A DNA stretch of 64,000 nt from positions 62,001-126,000 of the forward strand of contig NZ_JBCMYF010000024.1 in assembly GCF_050483325.1 (NCBI RefSeq). Reading direction: 5' to 3'. This document shows positions 36,070 to 45,117 of this stretch, piece after piece. Source of the DNA: Bacillus_P idriensis_A. GTDB lineage: Bacteria; Bacillota; Bacilli; Bacillales; Bacillaceae. The translations under genes were made by a program, and so were the position numbers. The notes under the pieces are model-generated. The model worked only from the letters and a program-made list of their open reading frames with translations. It ran no database searches and was not told where the DNA came from. The stretch's first letter is position 1. Each line of letters begins with the position of its first letter.

Positions 36070-36813
36070 TCAGTTGGAACTTGCCTTTATCCGGCGGGAA
36101 TCAACCAGTTCATTTCCTATCAATACCGGCACTGCGCTGAAACAATCCCGATTGCTGATAAAAGTGATTTCTTCTCTAAATCCATATTCTTCAAGCATCT
36201 TCCCAACTCTTGACTGTCCAAGAATCATTGCTGGCTCATGAATGCTGCCTTCGTAAAATAATTTTGCCGTCAAGGCAGAATCACTGAGGTTCCAGCCGTC
36301 CTGAGCTGTCAGCTGATGAATTAAATATCCTGCACCATAGAAGTCTTCCAGACTAAACTCTCCGGATGAACCTGAACACACGATGATGATTGTTTCATCT
36401 TCATGTGCAGCTAAAAGAGCATCTGCGACGGCCCTGGAATTTAAAAGCGAGCAGGCATAAACTTTTTTAGCCGGGCTGCTCTTATGAACCGCAACCGTTC
36501 CGTTAGTAGTGGATAAAATGACTTTTTTGCCGCATGCTGTGTCTTTAAGAGCGGAAGGGTTGGGATCGAGAAATCCTTCAATCGTTCTGCCTTCGTATTC
36601 GCCGACCAGAATGTACTCATCATTGGATATCCCAGCTGCACATTTCCTTGCCTGATCCTCATTCAGCACCGGGATAACGGAAACTGCCCCATGATGAATA
36701 ACGGCTGCAATGGTGGATGTTGCGAGCAATACATCAAAAACAACCGCTATTTTATTCTCCATTTTGACTTCATCAATTTCTTCTTTTCTTGTCACGACAT
36801 GTATTTTCCCCAT
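36070..36813 (-). CDS. ComB-family 2-phosphosulfolactate phosphatase homologue
   Basis: 247-residue protein of the ComB family: AVVFDVLLATSTIAAVIHHG (cf. DVLRATST), then GEYEGRTIEGFLDPNPS, ILSTTNGTVAV and CSGSSGEFSLEDFYGAG. ComB removes phosphate from 2-phospho-3-sulfolactate and other 2-phospho-hydroxy acids. No ComA-type synthase is nearby; instead it starts two bases after a hydroxyacyl-CoA kinase-type gene. It may dephosphorylate a phosphohydroxy acid formed in this pathway. Family call is firm, substrate unknown. Confidence 0.82.
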   Translation of the reverse strand: MGKIHVVTRKEEIDEVKMENKIAVVFDVLLATSTIAAVIHHGAVSVIPVLNEDQARKCAAGISNDEYILVGEYEGRTIEGFLDPNPSALKDTACGKKVILSTTNGTVAVHKSSPAKKVYACSLLNSRAVADALLAAHEDETIIIVCSGSSGEFSLEDFYGAGYLIHQLTAQDGWNLSDSALTAKLFYEGSIHEPAMILGQSRVGKMLEEYGFREEITFISNRDCFSAVPVLIGNELVDSRRIKASSN

Positions 36814-36815
36814 AG

Positions 36816-37871
36816 TCAGTCCTTTTGTGCCAGGCGCAGAGCATGCTGGATCAGTGTTTCTGTAAAAGGCCCAAACCTTGCAAAGCGCTGGTCACTTGTC
36901 TGACCTTTTTTATAGCGGTAGTAAATCTGCTGGCAAATGACAGCCAGCTTAAATGTGGCAAATGTCGTGTAATAATGAATATTTGTGACATCTCTTCCGC
37001 TTTTTCTCGCATAACTTTCAATAAACTCATCTCTTGAATAGAAGGTCCCATTTGTTGTAATCGACGGCTTGCCCATTCCCTTTTTCAGCGATTCAGGATC
37101 CCCCTCCTCCATCCAGTAGCTCATGGCGGCGCCTAAATCTGCAAGCGGATCTCCTATTGTGGTCATTTCCCAGTCAAATAAACCAGTCATTGTTTTCAAG
37201 TCTTTTGAAAACAATGAATTATTCAATTTAAAATCATAGTGAATCACAGTCGGTTCCGGGGATGACGGCAGTTTTTCTTCCAGCCATTTTGTCAGCAGTT
37301 TCACTTCAGGAATATCATCGGTTTTTGCCCTGTGATAGCGGCCAATCCAGCCGTTCACCTGTCTCTCCATAAAGCCATCAGGCTTGCTCAGCTTTTCAAG
37401 CGCTGTTCCTTTATATGTAACGTCATGAAGACTGACAAGCGTATCCACCATCAGCTCAGAAAGGGAGTGGCCGAGCTTCTTTGATGCCTCCATTCCCGCT
37501 GGGAGCTCTGTATCCACCAGTACACCGTGCCGTCTTTCCATGACGAAGAACGGACTGCCTGCAATGGACTCGTCGCTGCTGAAAAAATAGGGCTTGGGTG
37601 AAAGCGGAAAAAGAGGATGCAAGTCTTTCAAAATGGTATACTCTCTTTCCATATCATGAGCTTTAGGGGCAACTGGACCGAGCGGAGGCCGTCTCAATAC
37701 CGCTTCCCAATCCCCTATTTTCAAAGCGTACGTTAAATTTGAAGCGCCGGTGCCAAATTGTTCAATTTGGAGGGAACCTCCGGGAATATCATGAATTTCC
37801 GTTCTTAAGCAGTTTTCAAGGATCTTTGTATTCAGTTCTTCCCCTGTACGTACTGGAATGATTTGCGACAT
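36816..37871 (-). CDS. APH-fold kinase like the N-terminal domain of ACAD10/ACAD11
   Basis: 351-residue aminoglycoside-phosphotransferase-fold kinase. Seen: the nucleotide loop QFGTGASNLTYAL, VLRRPPLGPVAPKAHDMERE, the catalytic loop VIHYDFKLNN (H211, D213, N218) and metal-binding FDWEMTTIGDPLADL (D233). The VLRR(K)PP...KAHxxxRE block matches ACAD10/ACAD11 kinase domains and bacterial LvaA rather than antibiotic kinases. Those enzymes phosphorylate the 4-hydroxyl of 4-hydroxyacyl-CoA. The dehydrogenase partner lies in the same island at 45118-46344. Antibiotic resistance is an unlikely reading. Confidence 0.85.
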   Translation of the reverse strand: MSQIIPVRTGEELNTKILENCLRTEIHDIPGGSLQIEQFGTGASNLTYALKIGDWEAVLRRPPLGPVAPKAHDMEREYTILKDLHPLFPLSPKPYFFSSDESIAGSPFFVMERRHGVLVDTELPAGMEASKKLGHSLSELMVDTLVSLHDVTYKGTALEKLSKPDGFMERQVNGWIGRYHRAKTDDIPEVKLLTKWLEEKLPSSPEPTVIHYDFKLNNSLFSKDLKTMTGLFDWEMTTIGDPLADLGAAMSYWMEEGDPESLKKGMGKPSITTNGTFYSRDEFIESYARKSGRDVTNIHYYTTFATFKLAVICQQIYYRYKKGQTSDQRFARFGPFTETLIQHALRLAQKD

Positions 37872-37896
37872 TGAATCACCTCTTTTGTTTGAAGAT

Positions 37897-38304
37897 TCAG
37901 ATTTTTATCCCTGCAGCAAACCGCTTCAGCTTCACCCTAAGATGTTCCGGCATGGCTTCTGTCGCCTGAGTCTTAAAATTAAATGTGACAATGACTGCTT
38001 CACCTTCGGCAATCAGCCTTCCGGTCTCCTGCTCCGTTATTTCATGAAGAACGGTAAAGCTTTTTGAACCGATTTTCAAAACGGCGGTTTTAATGATCAG
38101 ATGCTCGTTGAAATAAGCCTGGCCGCGAAAATCACATGTCGCTCTTGCAAGGATAAACGGCCAGTCCCCTGAAGACATAGAGTAGCCCAATGCTTCAAAA
38201 AACTGTACTCTTGCATCTTCCAGATAAATAAAGTAACTCGTATTGTTCACATGTCCGAGCGCATCTGTTTCGCAAAACCTTACTCTCACCCGTGCTTCAT
38301 GCAT
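37897..38304 (-). CDS. Hotdog-fold acyl-CoA thioesterase
   Basis: 135-residue 4HBT/YbgC-type thioesterase: RVRFCETDALGHVNNTSYFIYLEDARVQFF, with the catalytic Asp in ETDALGHVNN, and later FDFRGQAYFNEHL-like strand pattern (CDFRGQAYFNEHLIIKTAV). Releases free acid from acyl-CoA, perhaps to recover CoA from dead-end intermediates. Start ATG 38304 is 11 bases from AAAGGG; a GTG at 38313 is the alternative. Confidence 0.83.
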   Translation of the reverse strand: MHEARVRVRFCETDALGHVNNTSYFIYLEDARVQFFEALGYSMSSGDWPFILARATCDFRGQAYFNEHLIIKTAVLKIGSKSFTVLHEITEQETGRLIAEGEAVIVTFNFKTQATEAMPEHLRVKLKRFAAGIKI

Positions 38305-38319
38305 AGAGCCCACATCCCT

Positions 38320-39102
38320 TTATTTATGGCTGAAAGCAGGCTTTCTTTTTTCTATAAATGCCTGTACGCCTTCTTTGATATCTTCTGTCTGGAATACTTC
38401 TTCAAACAATTCTGCTTCAAGATCGAGTCCTTCTTCAAGTGAGCTGCTGAGTCCCTGATCAACTGCTTTTTTGATTTTGGATAGGGCAGGAAGTGAATGG
38501 CGCGTCATACGGCCTGCAAGTTCCAGCGCTTTTTGGATGCCTTCCCCTTTAGGAACGACATAGGATACAAGTCCAATATTTTTGGCTTCCTCTGCATCGA
38601 TTGGATCACCAGTAAACATGAGTTCTTTTGCCTTTGCATCTCCTACTGTGCGAGGCAGTCTTTGTGTGCCTCCTCCTCCAGGGAACAATCCGAGCTTAAT
38701 TTCCGGAAGTCCGACCTGAGCATGCTCCTCAGCAATCCTGAGATCGCATGTTAAAGCGAGTTCACAGCCTCCGCCAAAAGTCAGCCCGTTTAAAACGGCG
38801 ATGGTCGGCTTTGGAAACTGATCAATCCCATTCAGGAATGCATGGCCTTCAAGGAAATTTGCTTTGATTCCTTTTCTGCCGATCAGATCAGGAAACTCTT
38901 TAATGTCAGCTCCGGCCATAAACGCCCTGTCTCCAGCACCAGTAAGGATCACGGCAACGGTTTCATTGTCTTCTTTAAGTGCTGCAAAAGCTTCTTTCAG
39001 CTCCCTTGTCACCTGCTGGTTCATGACGTTAAGCGGAGGATTATTGATCGTTACGACGGCAATTGCTCCTTTTTTTTCATATGAAACGGCGCGCTCTGTC
39101 AT
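38320..39102 (-). CDS. Enoyl-CoA hydratase
   Basis: 260-residue crotonase. Oxyanion loops GAGDRAFMAGADIKEF and NGLTFGGGCELALTCD, both catalytic Glu positions intact in FGGGCELAL and LPEIKLGLFPGGGGTQRLPR, hence a true beta-oxidation hydratase making 3-hydroxyacyl-CoA. ATG overlaps the stop of the 3-hydroxyacyl-CoA dehydrogenase by four bases, so the two consecutive enzymes are co-translated. Confidence 0.92.
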   Translation of the reverse strand: MTERAVSYEKKGAIAVVTINNPPLNVMNQQVTRELKEAFAALKEDNETVAVILTGAGDRAFMAGADIKEFPDLIGRKGIKANFLEGHAFLNGIDQFPKPTIAVLNGLTFGGGCELALTCDLRIAEEHAQVGLPEIKLGLFPGGGGTQRLPRTVGDAKAKELMFTGDPIDAEEAKNIGLVSYVVPKGEGIQKALELAGRMTRHSLPALSKIKKAVDQGLSSSLEEGLDLEAELFEEVFQTEDIKEGVQAFIEKRKPAFSHK

Positions 39103-39983
39103 TTTTTCACCTCTTCTTTTTGATATGTGTACCAGCCTTTGCCTGTTTTTCGGCCAAGATCACCTTGTCTTACTTTCTGCTCAATGCAAGCGAACGGTTT
39201 ATCAGCTGGATCTCCTGACTCAGCGTACCGCTGCTGCATGACGTAATATCCAACGTCAATTCCTGATAAGTCCATTAATTCAAACGGGCCGATTGGATGA
39301 TTTAAGGCTTTGCGGCATATAATATCGATATCTTCATAGCTTGCATAGCCCTCTTCATAAAGGAAAACAGCTTCTCTCTGAAGTGCTCCTAAAATGCGAT
39401 TGGCAATAAAACCTGAGATTTCTTTCTTCAAAAGCACAGCTGTGCGGTTGATTGTTTTACAAACATCCATTGTTAATTCAGCTGTTTCGTTTGAGGTCTT
39501 CTCACTCATGACGACTTCTACACAATCCATGACAAGAGGCGGGAAAAAGAAATGCATGTTCACGACTTTGTCTTCCCGATCTGTTGCAGATGCGATCAGA
39601 GAATTCACAATCGTTGAGCTGTTGGAGGCCAAAATAGCATGCGGCTTTGCAAGCAGATCCAGTTTTGCAAAGAGATCCCGTTTCACATCAAGCTTCTCTA
39701 CTACAGCTTCAATAATGAAATCTGCATGACTTGCTGCTTGCTCAAGTGACGATGTGAATTTCAGTCTTGAAAAAGCAGCCTGCTTCGCTTCTTCTGTCAG
39801 TTTAGATTTTTTCACCCATTTATCCATGATGGAATGCAAGGTTGACTCCGCTTTTTCTAAAGCGCTTTCTTGTACATCCTGTAAAATGGTTTCATAGCCT
39901 CCAAGCGCAGACAGCATTGCAATTTGATGTCCCATCTGTCCTGCTCCAATGACCGAAATTTGCTGAATATCCTCTTTTTTCAT
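39099..39983 (-). CDS. 3-hydroxyacyl-CoA dehydrogenase
   Basis: 294-residue NAD-dependent dehydrogenase of the PaaH/HbdA single-domain-pair type: ISVIGAGQMGHQIAMLSALGGY (Rossmann), ADFIIEAVVEKLDVKRDLF, catalytic His in VNMHFFFPPLVMDCVEVV, and ISGFIANRILGALQREAV. Oxidises 3-hydroxyacyl-CoA to the 3-keto form. First gene of the lower operon; a TetR-type palindrome lies 21 bases ahead of its ATG. Ribosome site GGGGAGG. Confidence 0.93.
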   Translation of the reverse strand: MKKEDIQQISVIGAGQMGHQIAMLSALGGYETILQDVQESALEKAESTLHSIMDKWVKKSKLTEEAKQAAFSRLKFTSSLEQAASHADFIIEAVVEKLDVKRDLFAKLDLLAKPHAILASNSSTIVNSLIASATDREDKVVNMHFFFPPLVMDCVEVVMSEKTSNETAELTMDVCKTINRTAVLLKKEISGFIANRILGALQREAVFLYEEGYASYEDIDIICRKALNHPIGPFELMDLSGIDVGYYVMQQRYAESGDPADKPFACIEQKVRQGDLGRKTGKGWYTYQKEEVKK

Positions 39984-40003
39984 CAGAATCCTCCCCTAAC
40001 GAC

Positions 40004-40019
40004 TACTAACCAGTCGGTA
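40004..40019. promoter_or_regulatory. Probable TetR operator, lower catabolic operon
   Basis: TACTAACCAGTCGGTA, imperfect palindrome (10 of 16 positions symmetric), followed by TGT as in the second site at 46368. The two sites share 14 of 16 bases. It overlaps the region where the promoter of the 3-hydroxyacyl-CoA dehydrogenase gene is expected. Confidence 0.65.
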
Positions 40020-40059
40020 TGTTATAGACAAAGAAATTCCCGGTTCCCCGAAAACCCCT

Positions 40060-40623
40060 CTATTTATTTAATCCTTCAAGCACCATTTTCAGAAAAATGT
40101 CCGATACTTCCCGATCCGATACGCGGCCATTTGGATCAAACCAGAAATAACTCCAGTTCGTCATGCCCAAAATCCCGAATGTGACAATATCCATCGGCAG
40201 ATCTGAGCGGAATTCGCCTGCAGCAATTCCCGCTTCAAGCACCTGCTGAATCTTCACTCTGAATAGATCCCTTTTTGCAACTACCTCTGCCATATCTTCT
40301 TCACTCAAATTTCTCATTTCCCTGAAGAAGACCTTTGCGCTTAATCCCTCTTTTTCAATATCATGAATGAGCATATAAACCATCTCATGCAATTTATCTT
40401 TGTACATTTTCTCATCATCCTGGATGATTTCTTCCTGTTTGCGCAGAAGATCGTCAATGTACTTTAAGTGTATGGCCATTAACAGCTCAGTTTTGCTTTT
40501 ATAGTAATAATAAAACGTGCCTTTTGTGACACTCAGGGCGTCTACAATATCCTGGATTGATGTTTCTTTAAACCCTTTTTCTCCGAATAGCTGAATGCTT
40601 TGCTGGATGATTTTTTCTTTCAT
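40060..40623 (-). CDS. TetR/AcrR family transcriptional regulator
   Basis: 187-residue repressor. N-terminal helix-turn-helix KGFKETSIQDIVDALSVTKGTFYYYYKSKTELL is split by typical TetR spacing; the C-terminal ligand domain is helical and ends MTNWSYFWFDPNGRVSDREVSDIFLKM, resembling FadR/YsiA-like acyl-CoA sensors. It sits between the two halves of the catabolic island and two matching palindromes flank its targets. An acyl-CoA ligand is a reasonable guess. ATG with GAGGATTAGG upstream. Confidence 0.9.
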   Translation of the reverse strand: MKEKIIQQSIQLFGEKGFKETSIQDIVDALSVTKGTFYYYYKSKTELLMAIHLKYIDDLLRKQEEIIQDDEKMYKDKLHEMVYMLIHDIEKEGLSAKVFFREMRNLSEEDMAEVVAKRDLFRVKIQQVLEAGIAAGEFRSDLPMDIVTFGILGMTNWSYFWFDPNGRVSDREVSDIFLKMVLEGLNK

Positions 40624-40705
40624 TATGCCTAATCCTCTCTAGCCTAGATTAAAGAGATTATACCATAAGCCTTATCATGAGATTCATAGTTTATCTGCTT
40701 TCTAT

Positions 40706-42310
40706 TCAGCTTTTTACACCTTCTTCTCTGAGAGCCCTCCGCAATATTTTCCCGACGCTTGTCTTTGGCAGCTGTTCGCGGAACTCAATAATGGCAGGCA
40801 CTTTATAGGATGCCAATTGACTGCGGCAAAATGAAATAATTTCTTCTTCTGTTGCCGTTTTCCCTGGTTTTAATACAGCAAAGGCTTTAACTGTCTCACC
40901 GCGGTAAGGATCAGGCACGCCTATGACTACTGCTTCCTGTATCGCTTCATGCTCATATAAAACTTCTTCAATATCGCGGGGATAAACATTGTATCCGCTG
41001 GCAATGATCATATCTTTTTTCCTGTCGACAATATATAAATATCCATCCTCATCGACTTTTGCGATATCCCCTGTATAGAGCCAGCCATCCCGAATGGTAT
41101 TGGCTGTTTCCTCGGGCATATTCCAGTATCCTTTCATTACCTGAGGACCTTTTATAATCACTTCTCCGAGAGTCCCTGCTGCAGTCTCTTCCAGTCCGGT
41201 TGCTACATCGACAATTTTATATGCTGTTCCAGGCACCCCGATGCCGACACTGCCCGGCTTCCGCTTTCCAAACGGAGGATTGCAGTGTGTCGTAGGGGCT
41301 GCTTCGGATAAGCCGTATCCTTCTAAAATTTTCGCACCTGTTTTCCGTTCAAATTCTTTAATCAGTTCAACAGGCATTGGAGCGCTTCCGCTGTTGCAAA
41401 TACGGACGCTGCTGATTCCGTATTCTTCTGCTTTTGGATGGTTTGTGATTGCTACATACATGGTCGGAACTCCCGGAAAAATCGTCGGCTGCTCGCGTTT
41501 AATCGTCTGCATCACTTCTTCAAGATCAAAACGCGGCAGCATGATCATGGAGTTGCCCCGAAGAACCGTTAAGTTCATGCAGGATGTCATCCCAAATACA
41601 TGAAACAATGGAATAACAGTTAAGCAGCGCTCTGAGCCTGATTTCACTTCATTTTTAAAAAATTCATACGACTGATAAATGTTTGCCATTAAATTCCGGT
41701 GTGTGAGCATGGCCCCTTTTGATCGTCCGGTCGTTCCGCCTGTATATTGCAGGACCGCAATATCATGCTCCGGTTCAATCTGAATTGGCAGCACTTCTCC
41801 TGAACTCATTCCCAAAAACTGCTGAAACGAATAATCACCTGGATCTGGTGTGAATTCTTTCTGAAGACTCACTGTTATCACTTGCTTTAATTTAGTATTT
41901 TCCCTAATTGCATTTACCCTTGGATAAAGAGCATCAAAAACGACGATTGTTTCTGCCCCAGAGTCATTCAGGATATGGTTCAGTTCTCTTTCCACAAGCA
42001 TTGGATTTACTTGTGTGATGATGGCCCCAGCTTTTAATGCACCATAATAAGCAACAACATACTGCGGGCAATTTGGAAGCATAATCGCCACCCGGTCGCC
42101 TTTTTGAATGCCTTTTTTCTGAAGGGCAGATGCAAAAGCATTAACCATTCCAGCAGCTTGCTGATAAGAAATAGATTTCCCGTAAAATGAAATTGCTTCT
42201 TTTTCACCATACTTATGTACGGTTTCCTCAAACATTTGGGGAATCGACTTGTAAGGTATGTCAAAATCATGATGCACATGCTCCGGGTACTTTGCAAACC
42301 ATTTATCCAA
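40706..42310 (-). CDS. Long-chain-fatty-acid-CoA ligase-like enzyme, second copy
   Basis: 534-residue ANL ligase: YTGGTTGRSKGAMLTHRN (P-loop with Gly for Ser), ILEGYGLSEAAPTTHCNPP, GWLYTGDIAKVDEDGYLYIVDRKKD, and the catalytic Lys region KTSVGKILRRALRE. Start is TTG 42310, with AAGGAGGA eight bases upstream. It sits 75 bases after an SDR and before the TetR gene in the upper operon. Distinct from the first ligase, so two acids or two stages may be activated. Confidence 0.9.
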   Translation of the reverse strand: MDKWFAKYPEHVHHDFDIPYKSIPQMFEETVHKYGEKEAISFYGKSISYQQAAGMVNAFASALQKKGIQKGDRVAIMLPNCPQYVVAYYGALKAGAIITQVNPMLVERELNHILNDSGAETIVVFDALYPRVNAIRENTKLKQVITVSLQKEFTPDPGDYSFQQFLGMSSGEVLPIQIEPEHDIAVLQYTGGTTGRSKGAMLTHRNLMANIYQSYEFFKNEVKSGSERCLTVIPLFHVFGMTSCMNLTVLRGNSMIMLPRFDLEEVMQTIKREQPTIFPGVPTMYVAITNHPKAEEYGISSVRICNSGSAPMPVELIKEFERKTGAKILEGYGLSEAAPTTHCNPPFGKRKPGSVGIGVPGTAYKIVDVATGLEETAAGTLGEVIIKGPQVMKGYWNMPEETANTIRDGWLYTGDIAKVDEDGYLYIVDRKKDMIIASGYNVYPRDIEEVLYEHEAIQEAVVIGVPDPYRGETVKAFAVLKPGKTATEEEIISFCRSQLASYKVPAIIEFREQLPKTSVGKILRRALREEGVKS

Positions 42311-42385
42311 TTGCAGGTTCCTCCTTTATGGTTAGGCTCTTTTTTGCTGTCATTTCATACAGCTCTCGCGAAAAAGAGCCGATGA

Positions 42386-43138
42386 TTAAAAGGTAATTGT
42401 TCCCCCATCTACAAGCAGCGTGGCTGCTGTCACATAAGAAGCATCATCACTTGCCAGAAACAAGACGGCCTTTGCGATTTCCTCAGGCTGTCCAATTCGT
42501 GCAAGAGCATTCGATTTTGTATAGATTTCCCATCTTCTTTCATCATTGCGCCACTCATCGATGATAGAAGTATCGATCACTCCAGGAGCAATCGCATTTA
42601 CACGGATATTTTCTTTGCCATAATCAAGAGCGGCATTCTTTGTCAGAGCAATTACACCTGCTTTTGATGCATTATATGGAGCCATCCGCTTTTTCCCTTT
42701 CATTCCGAGGACGCTTGACGTATTGATAATTGAACCTCCGCCTCTTTGCCGCATGTATGGGACGGCATGTTTGATTCCCAAGAAAACACCTTTTAAATTG
42801 ATGTCAACGACCCGGTCCCATTCCTCTGTTTCCATATCGCCGATTTTCACGCTCTGATTAGACACACCGGCATTGTTAAAGAGAATATCAAGTCCGCCAT
42901 ATTCCACTTCAGCCGTTTTCAGCAATGCCTGAACATCATCAGAGTCTGTCACATCCGTTTTAACAAAAAGGCATGTCAAGTTTTTCTCCCTGATTTCATG
43001 AGCCGTTATTTCTCCTGCTTCGCAGTTGGAATCGCCGATTACTACCTTTGCTCCCTGTTCTGCAAACAGCATGGCTGTTGCTTTGCCAATGCCGCCCGCT
43101 CCCCCAGTTACAACCGCAACTTTTCCGGCAAGTCTCAT
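42386..43138 (-). CDS. SDR family oxidoreductase, upper operon
   Basis: 250-residue classical SDR: VTGGAGGIGKATAMLF, LFNNAGVSNQS, IINTSSVLGMKGKKRMAPYNASKAGV (Ser, Tyr, Lys), ending AATLLVDGGTITF. ATG 43138 shares one base with the thiolase stop (TGATG) and has GAGAG eight bases upstream; a TTG at 43141 is less likely. Could oxidise a hydroxyacyl-CoA; substrate not readable. Confidence 0.88.
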   Translation of the reverse strand: MRLAGKVAVVTGGAGGIGKATAMLFAEQGAKVVIGDSNCEAGEITAHEIREKNLTCLFVKTDVTDSDDVQALLKTAEVEYGGLDILFNNAGVSNQSVKIGDMETEEWDRVVDINLKGVFLGIKHAVPYMRQRGGGSIINTSSVLGMKGKKRMAPYNASKAGVIALTKNAALDYGKENIRVNAIAPGVIDTSIIDEWRNDERRWEIYTKSNALARIGQPEEIAKAVLFLASDDASYVTAATLLVDGGTITF

Positions 43139-44313
43139 CAATCAATCTCTCTTTCTATAATCGTCGCAATTCCCTGGCCGCCTCCAATACACGCCGTGAT
43201 CAAGGCATATCGTCCGCCTGAGCGCTTCAGCTCATAGATTGCCTTAGTCATCAAAATGGCTCCAGTTGCTCCAAGCGGGTGGCCGTGGGCAATTGCACCC
43301 CCGTTTACATTCAGCTTGCTGTGATCAAAATTCAGTTCCCGGTCGCAAGCCAGGACTTGTGCGGCAAATGCTTCATTCAGCTCAACGATGTCCATGTCGC
43401 CGAGTGTTAACTTTGCTCTTTCAAGCACTTTTATTACTGCTGGAACAGGACCGATTCCCATAATATTCGGATCGACACCTGCAACAGCATACTGTTTTAC
43501 TGTGCAAAGCGGCGTCAAGCCAAGTTCCGAAGCTTTTTCACGTGACATGACCACAACTGCCGATGCAGCATCATTCAGCCCGGAACTGCTTCCTGCGGTT
43601 ACTGTTCCTCCTTCTTTAAAAGCAGGACCCAATGCTTTTAAACCTTCGAGCGTTGTATTTGGACGGGGATGTTCATCCGCATTGAACAAGAAAGGGTCTC
43701 CTTTTCGCTGACGTATTTCTACAGGAACAATCTGCTCGTCAAATCTTCCTTCTGATACAGCAGCTGCCATTCTCTGCTGGCTGCGGAGAGCATATTCATC
43801 TTGTTCCGCGCGGCTGATCTCATATTTGGAAACCAGATTCTCAGCTGTAATTCCCATAGGAGGATTGCCGATTTCTTTTGGCGACAGCACAGCTGACTTA
43901 AATCTCGGCGGTGCCGGACTGAATGGTTTTTTCGGTTTCTCCATTAAATAAGGAGCAAGAGACATGCTTTCTGTGCCGCCTGCAATATAAACGTCTCCGT
44001 CGCCCGCTTTAATCGCCTGCGCTGCAAGATTGACAGCATTGATGCCTGATCCGCATTGACGGTCCACAGTAAGGCCAGGTATATCAAGAGAAAGACCGGT
44101 AGACAGGGCTGTTAACCTCGCAATATTTCCGCCGCCTGAGAGGACATTACCAAAAATGACATCATCAATCATATCTGCAGATACATTTGCTCTGTTCATT
44201 GCTTCTTTTATTACAATGGCTCCAAATTCACTCGCTTCCATTGATGAAAGTGCTCCGCCTTGTCTTCCAATTGGAGTTCTGACAGCAGCCACGATGACTG
44301 GATCACGGTTCAT
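43138..44313 (-). CDS. Acetyl-CoA acetyltransferase / 3-ketoacyl-CoA thiolase
   Basis: 391-residue thiolase that cleaves 3-ketoacyl-CoA with CoA. Nucleophile C87 in VDRQCGSGINAV, active-site His in NVNGGAIAHGHPLGATG, second Cys in TACIGGGQG. Complete active site and normal length. It follows an SDR by 16 bases and is coupled to the next SDR. Last chemical step of the beta-oxidation spiral encoded in this island. Confidence 0.94.
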   Translation of the reverse strand: MNRDPVIVAAVRTPIGRQGGALSSMEASEFGAIVIKEAMNRANVSADMIDDVIFGNVLSGGGNIARLTALSTGLSLDIPGLTVDRQCGSGINAVNLAAQAIKAGDGDVYIAGGTESMSLAPYLMEKPKKPFSPAPPRFKSAVLSPKEIGNPPMGITAENLVSKYEISRAEQDEYALRSQQRMAAAVSEGRFDEQIVPVEIRQRKGDPFLFNADEHPRPNTTLEGLKALGPAFKEGGTVTAGSSSGLNDAASAVVVMSREKASELGLTPLCTVKQYAVAGVDPNIMGIGPVPAVIKVLERAKLTLGDMDIVELNEAFAAQVLACDRELNFDHSKLNVNGGAIAHGHPLGATGAILMTKAIYELKRSGGRYALITACIGGGQGIATIIEREID

Positions 44314-44329
44314 TTAACATTCCCCTTCC

Positions 44330-45106
44330 TTACATGGCATGTGTTCCGCCGTCTACGACGAGAACATCACCTGTGATAAAATCAGAAGCCCTTGCCGCCA
44401 AAAACAGGGCAGCGCCTTTTAAATCCTGATCCGTTCCAAAACGTTTAAGAGGAGTGATATTCAGGAAATGATCTTTCCCGTTTTCAATGATCACCTGTGA
44501 CATTTTAGTAGGGAAGAATCCTGGTGCAATAGCATTTACATTAATATTGTACTGTCCCCATTTCACGGCAAGATCTTTCGTAAAAGTAATGACAGCACCC
44601 TTACTTGTATTGTAGGCAATCGTATCCATATAACGCGGGTCTGTTCCGCCAAGCCCTGCTACAGAAGCGATATTAATGATTTTCCCGCTCTTTTGTTTCA
44701 TCATATGTTTGCCTGCTTCCTGTGACATGAGGAAGGTTCCGGTCACATTCACATTCATAACCTTATTCCAGGCTTCAAGCGGCATATCCTGAACAGGAGC
44801 GCCCCATGTTGCCCCGCTGTTGTTTACTAAAATATCAATTTTCCCAAACTCTTCAAGTGCCGTTTTTACAGCATTTTTCACATCTTCGCTATTTGTCACA
44901 TCACAAGATAATGCGATGGCTTTTACTCCATATTCGCTCCTTAATCGCGAGGCTACATCTTCACATGCCGCTGCTTTTCTCGAACAGAGGACAAGTGATG
45001 CACCCGCCTGTGCAAATCCTTCTGCCATCTGCTCGCCGAGCCCGCGTCCTCCGCCGGTGATAATGGCCACTTTGTCTGTCAGATCAAACATTTCTTTAAT
45101 GTGCAT
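44330..45106 (-). CDS. SDR family oxidoreductase following the ACAD11-type gene
   Basis: 258-residue SDR: ITGGGRGLGEQMAEGF, LVNNSGATWGAPVQDM, INIASVAGLGGTDPRYMDTIAYNTSKGAV with Ser, Tyr and Lys, end GDVLVVDGGTHAM. The stretch GxGGTDPRYMDTIAYNTSKGA is typical of SDRs that accompany ACAD10/11-type genes as I recall, near the gluconate-5-dehydrogenase branch. Starts 11 bases after the dehydrogenase, with AAGGAGGGG upstream. Reaction unknown. Confidence 0.87.
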   Translation of the reverse strand: MHIKEMFDLTDKVAIITGGGRGLGEQMAEGFAQAGASLVLCSRKAAACEDVASRLRSEYGVKAIALSCDVTNSEDVKNAVKTALEEFGKIDILVNNSGATWGAPVQDMPLEAWNKVMNVNVTGTFLMSQEAGKHMMKQKSGKIINIASVAGLGGTDPRYMDTIAYNTSKGAVITFTKDLAVKWGQYNINVNAIAPGFFPTKMSQVIIENGKDHFLNITPLKRFGTDQDLKGAALFLAARASDFITGDVLVVDGGTHAM

Positions 45107-45117
45107 GCTGCCCCTCC

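Noticed and set aside
36816..37871. Aminoglycoside resistance gene
   Set aside because: The fold is shared, but the VLRRPPLGPVAPKAHDMERE block and the acyl-CoA neighbourhood point to the ACAD10/11 kinase branch.
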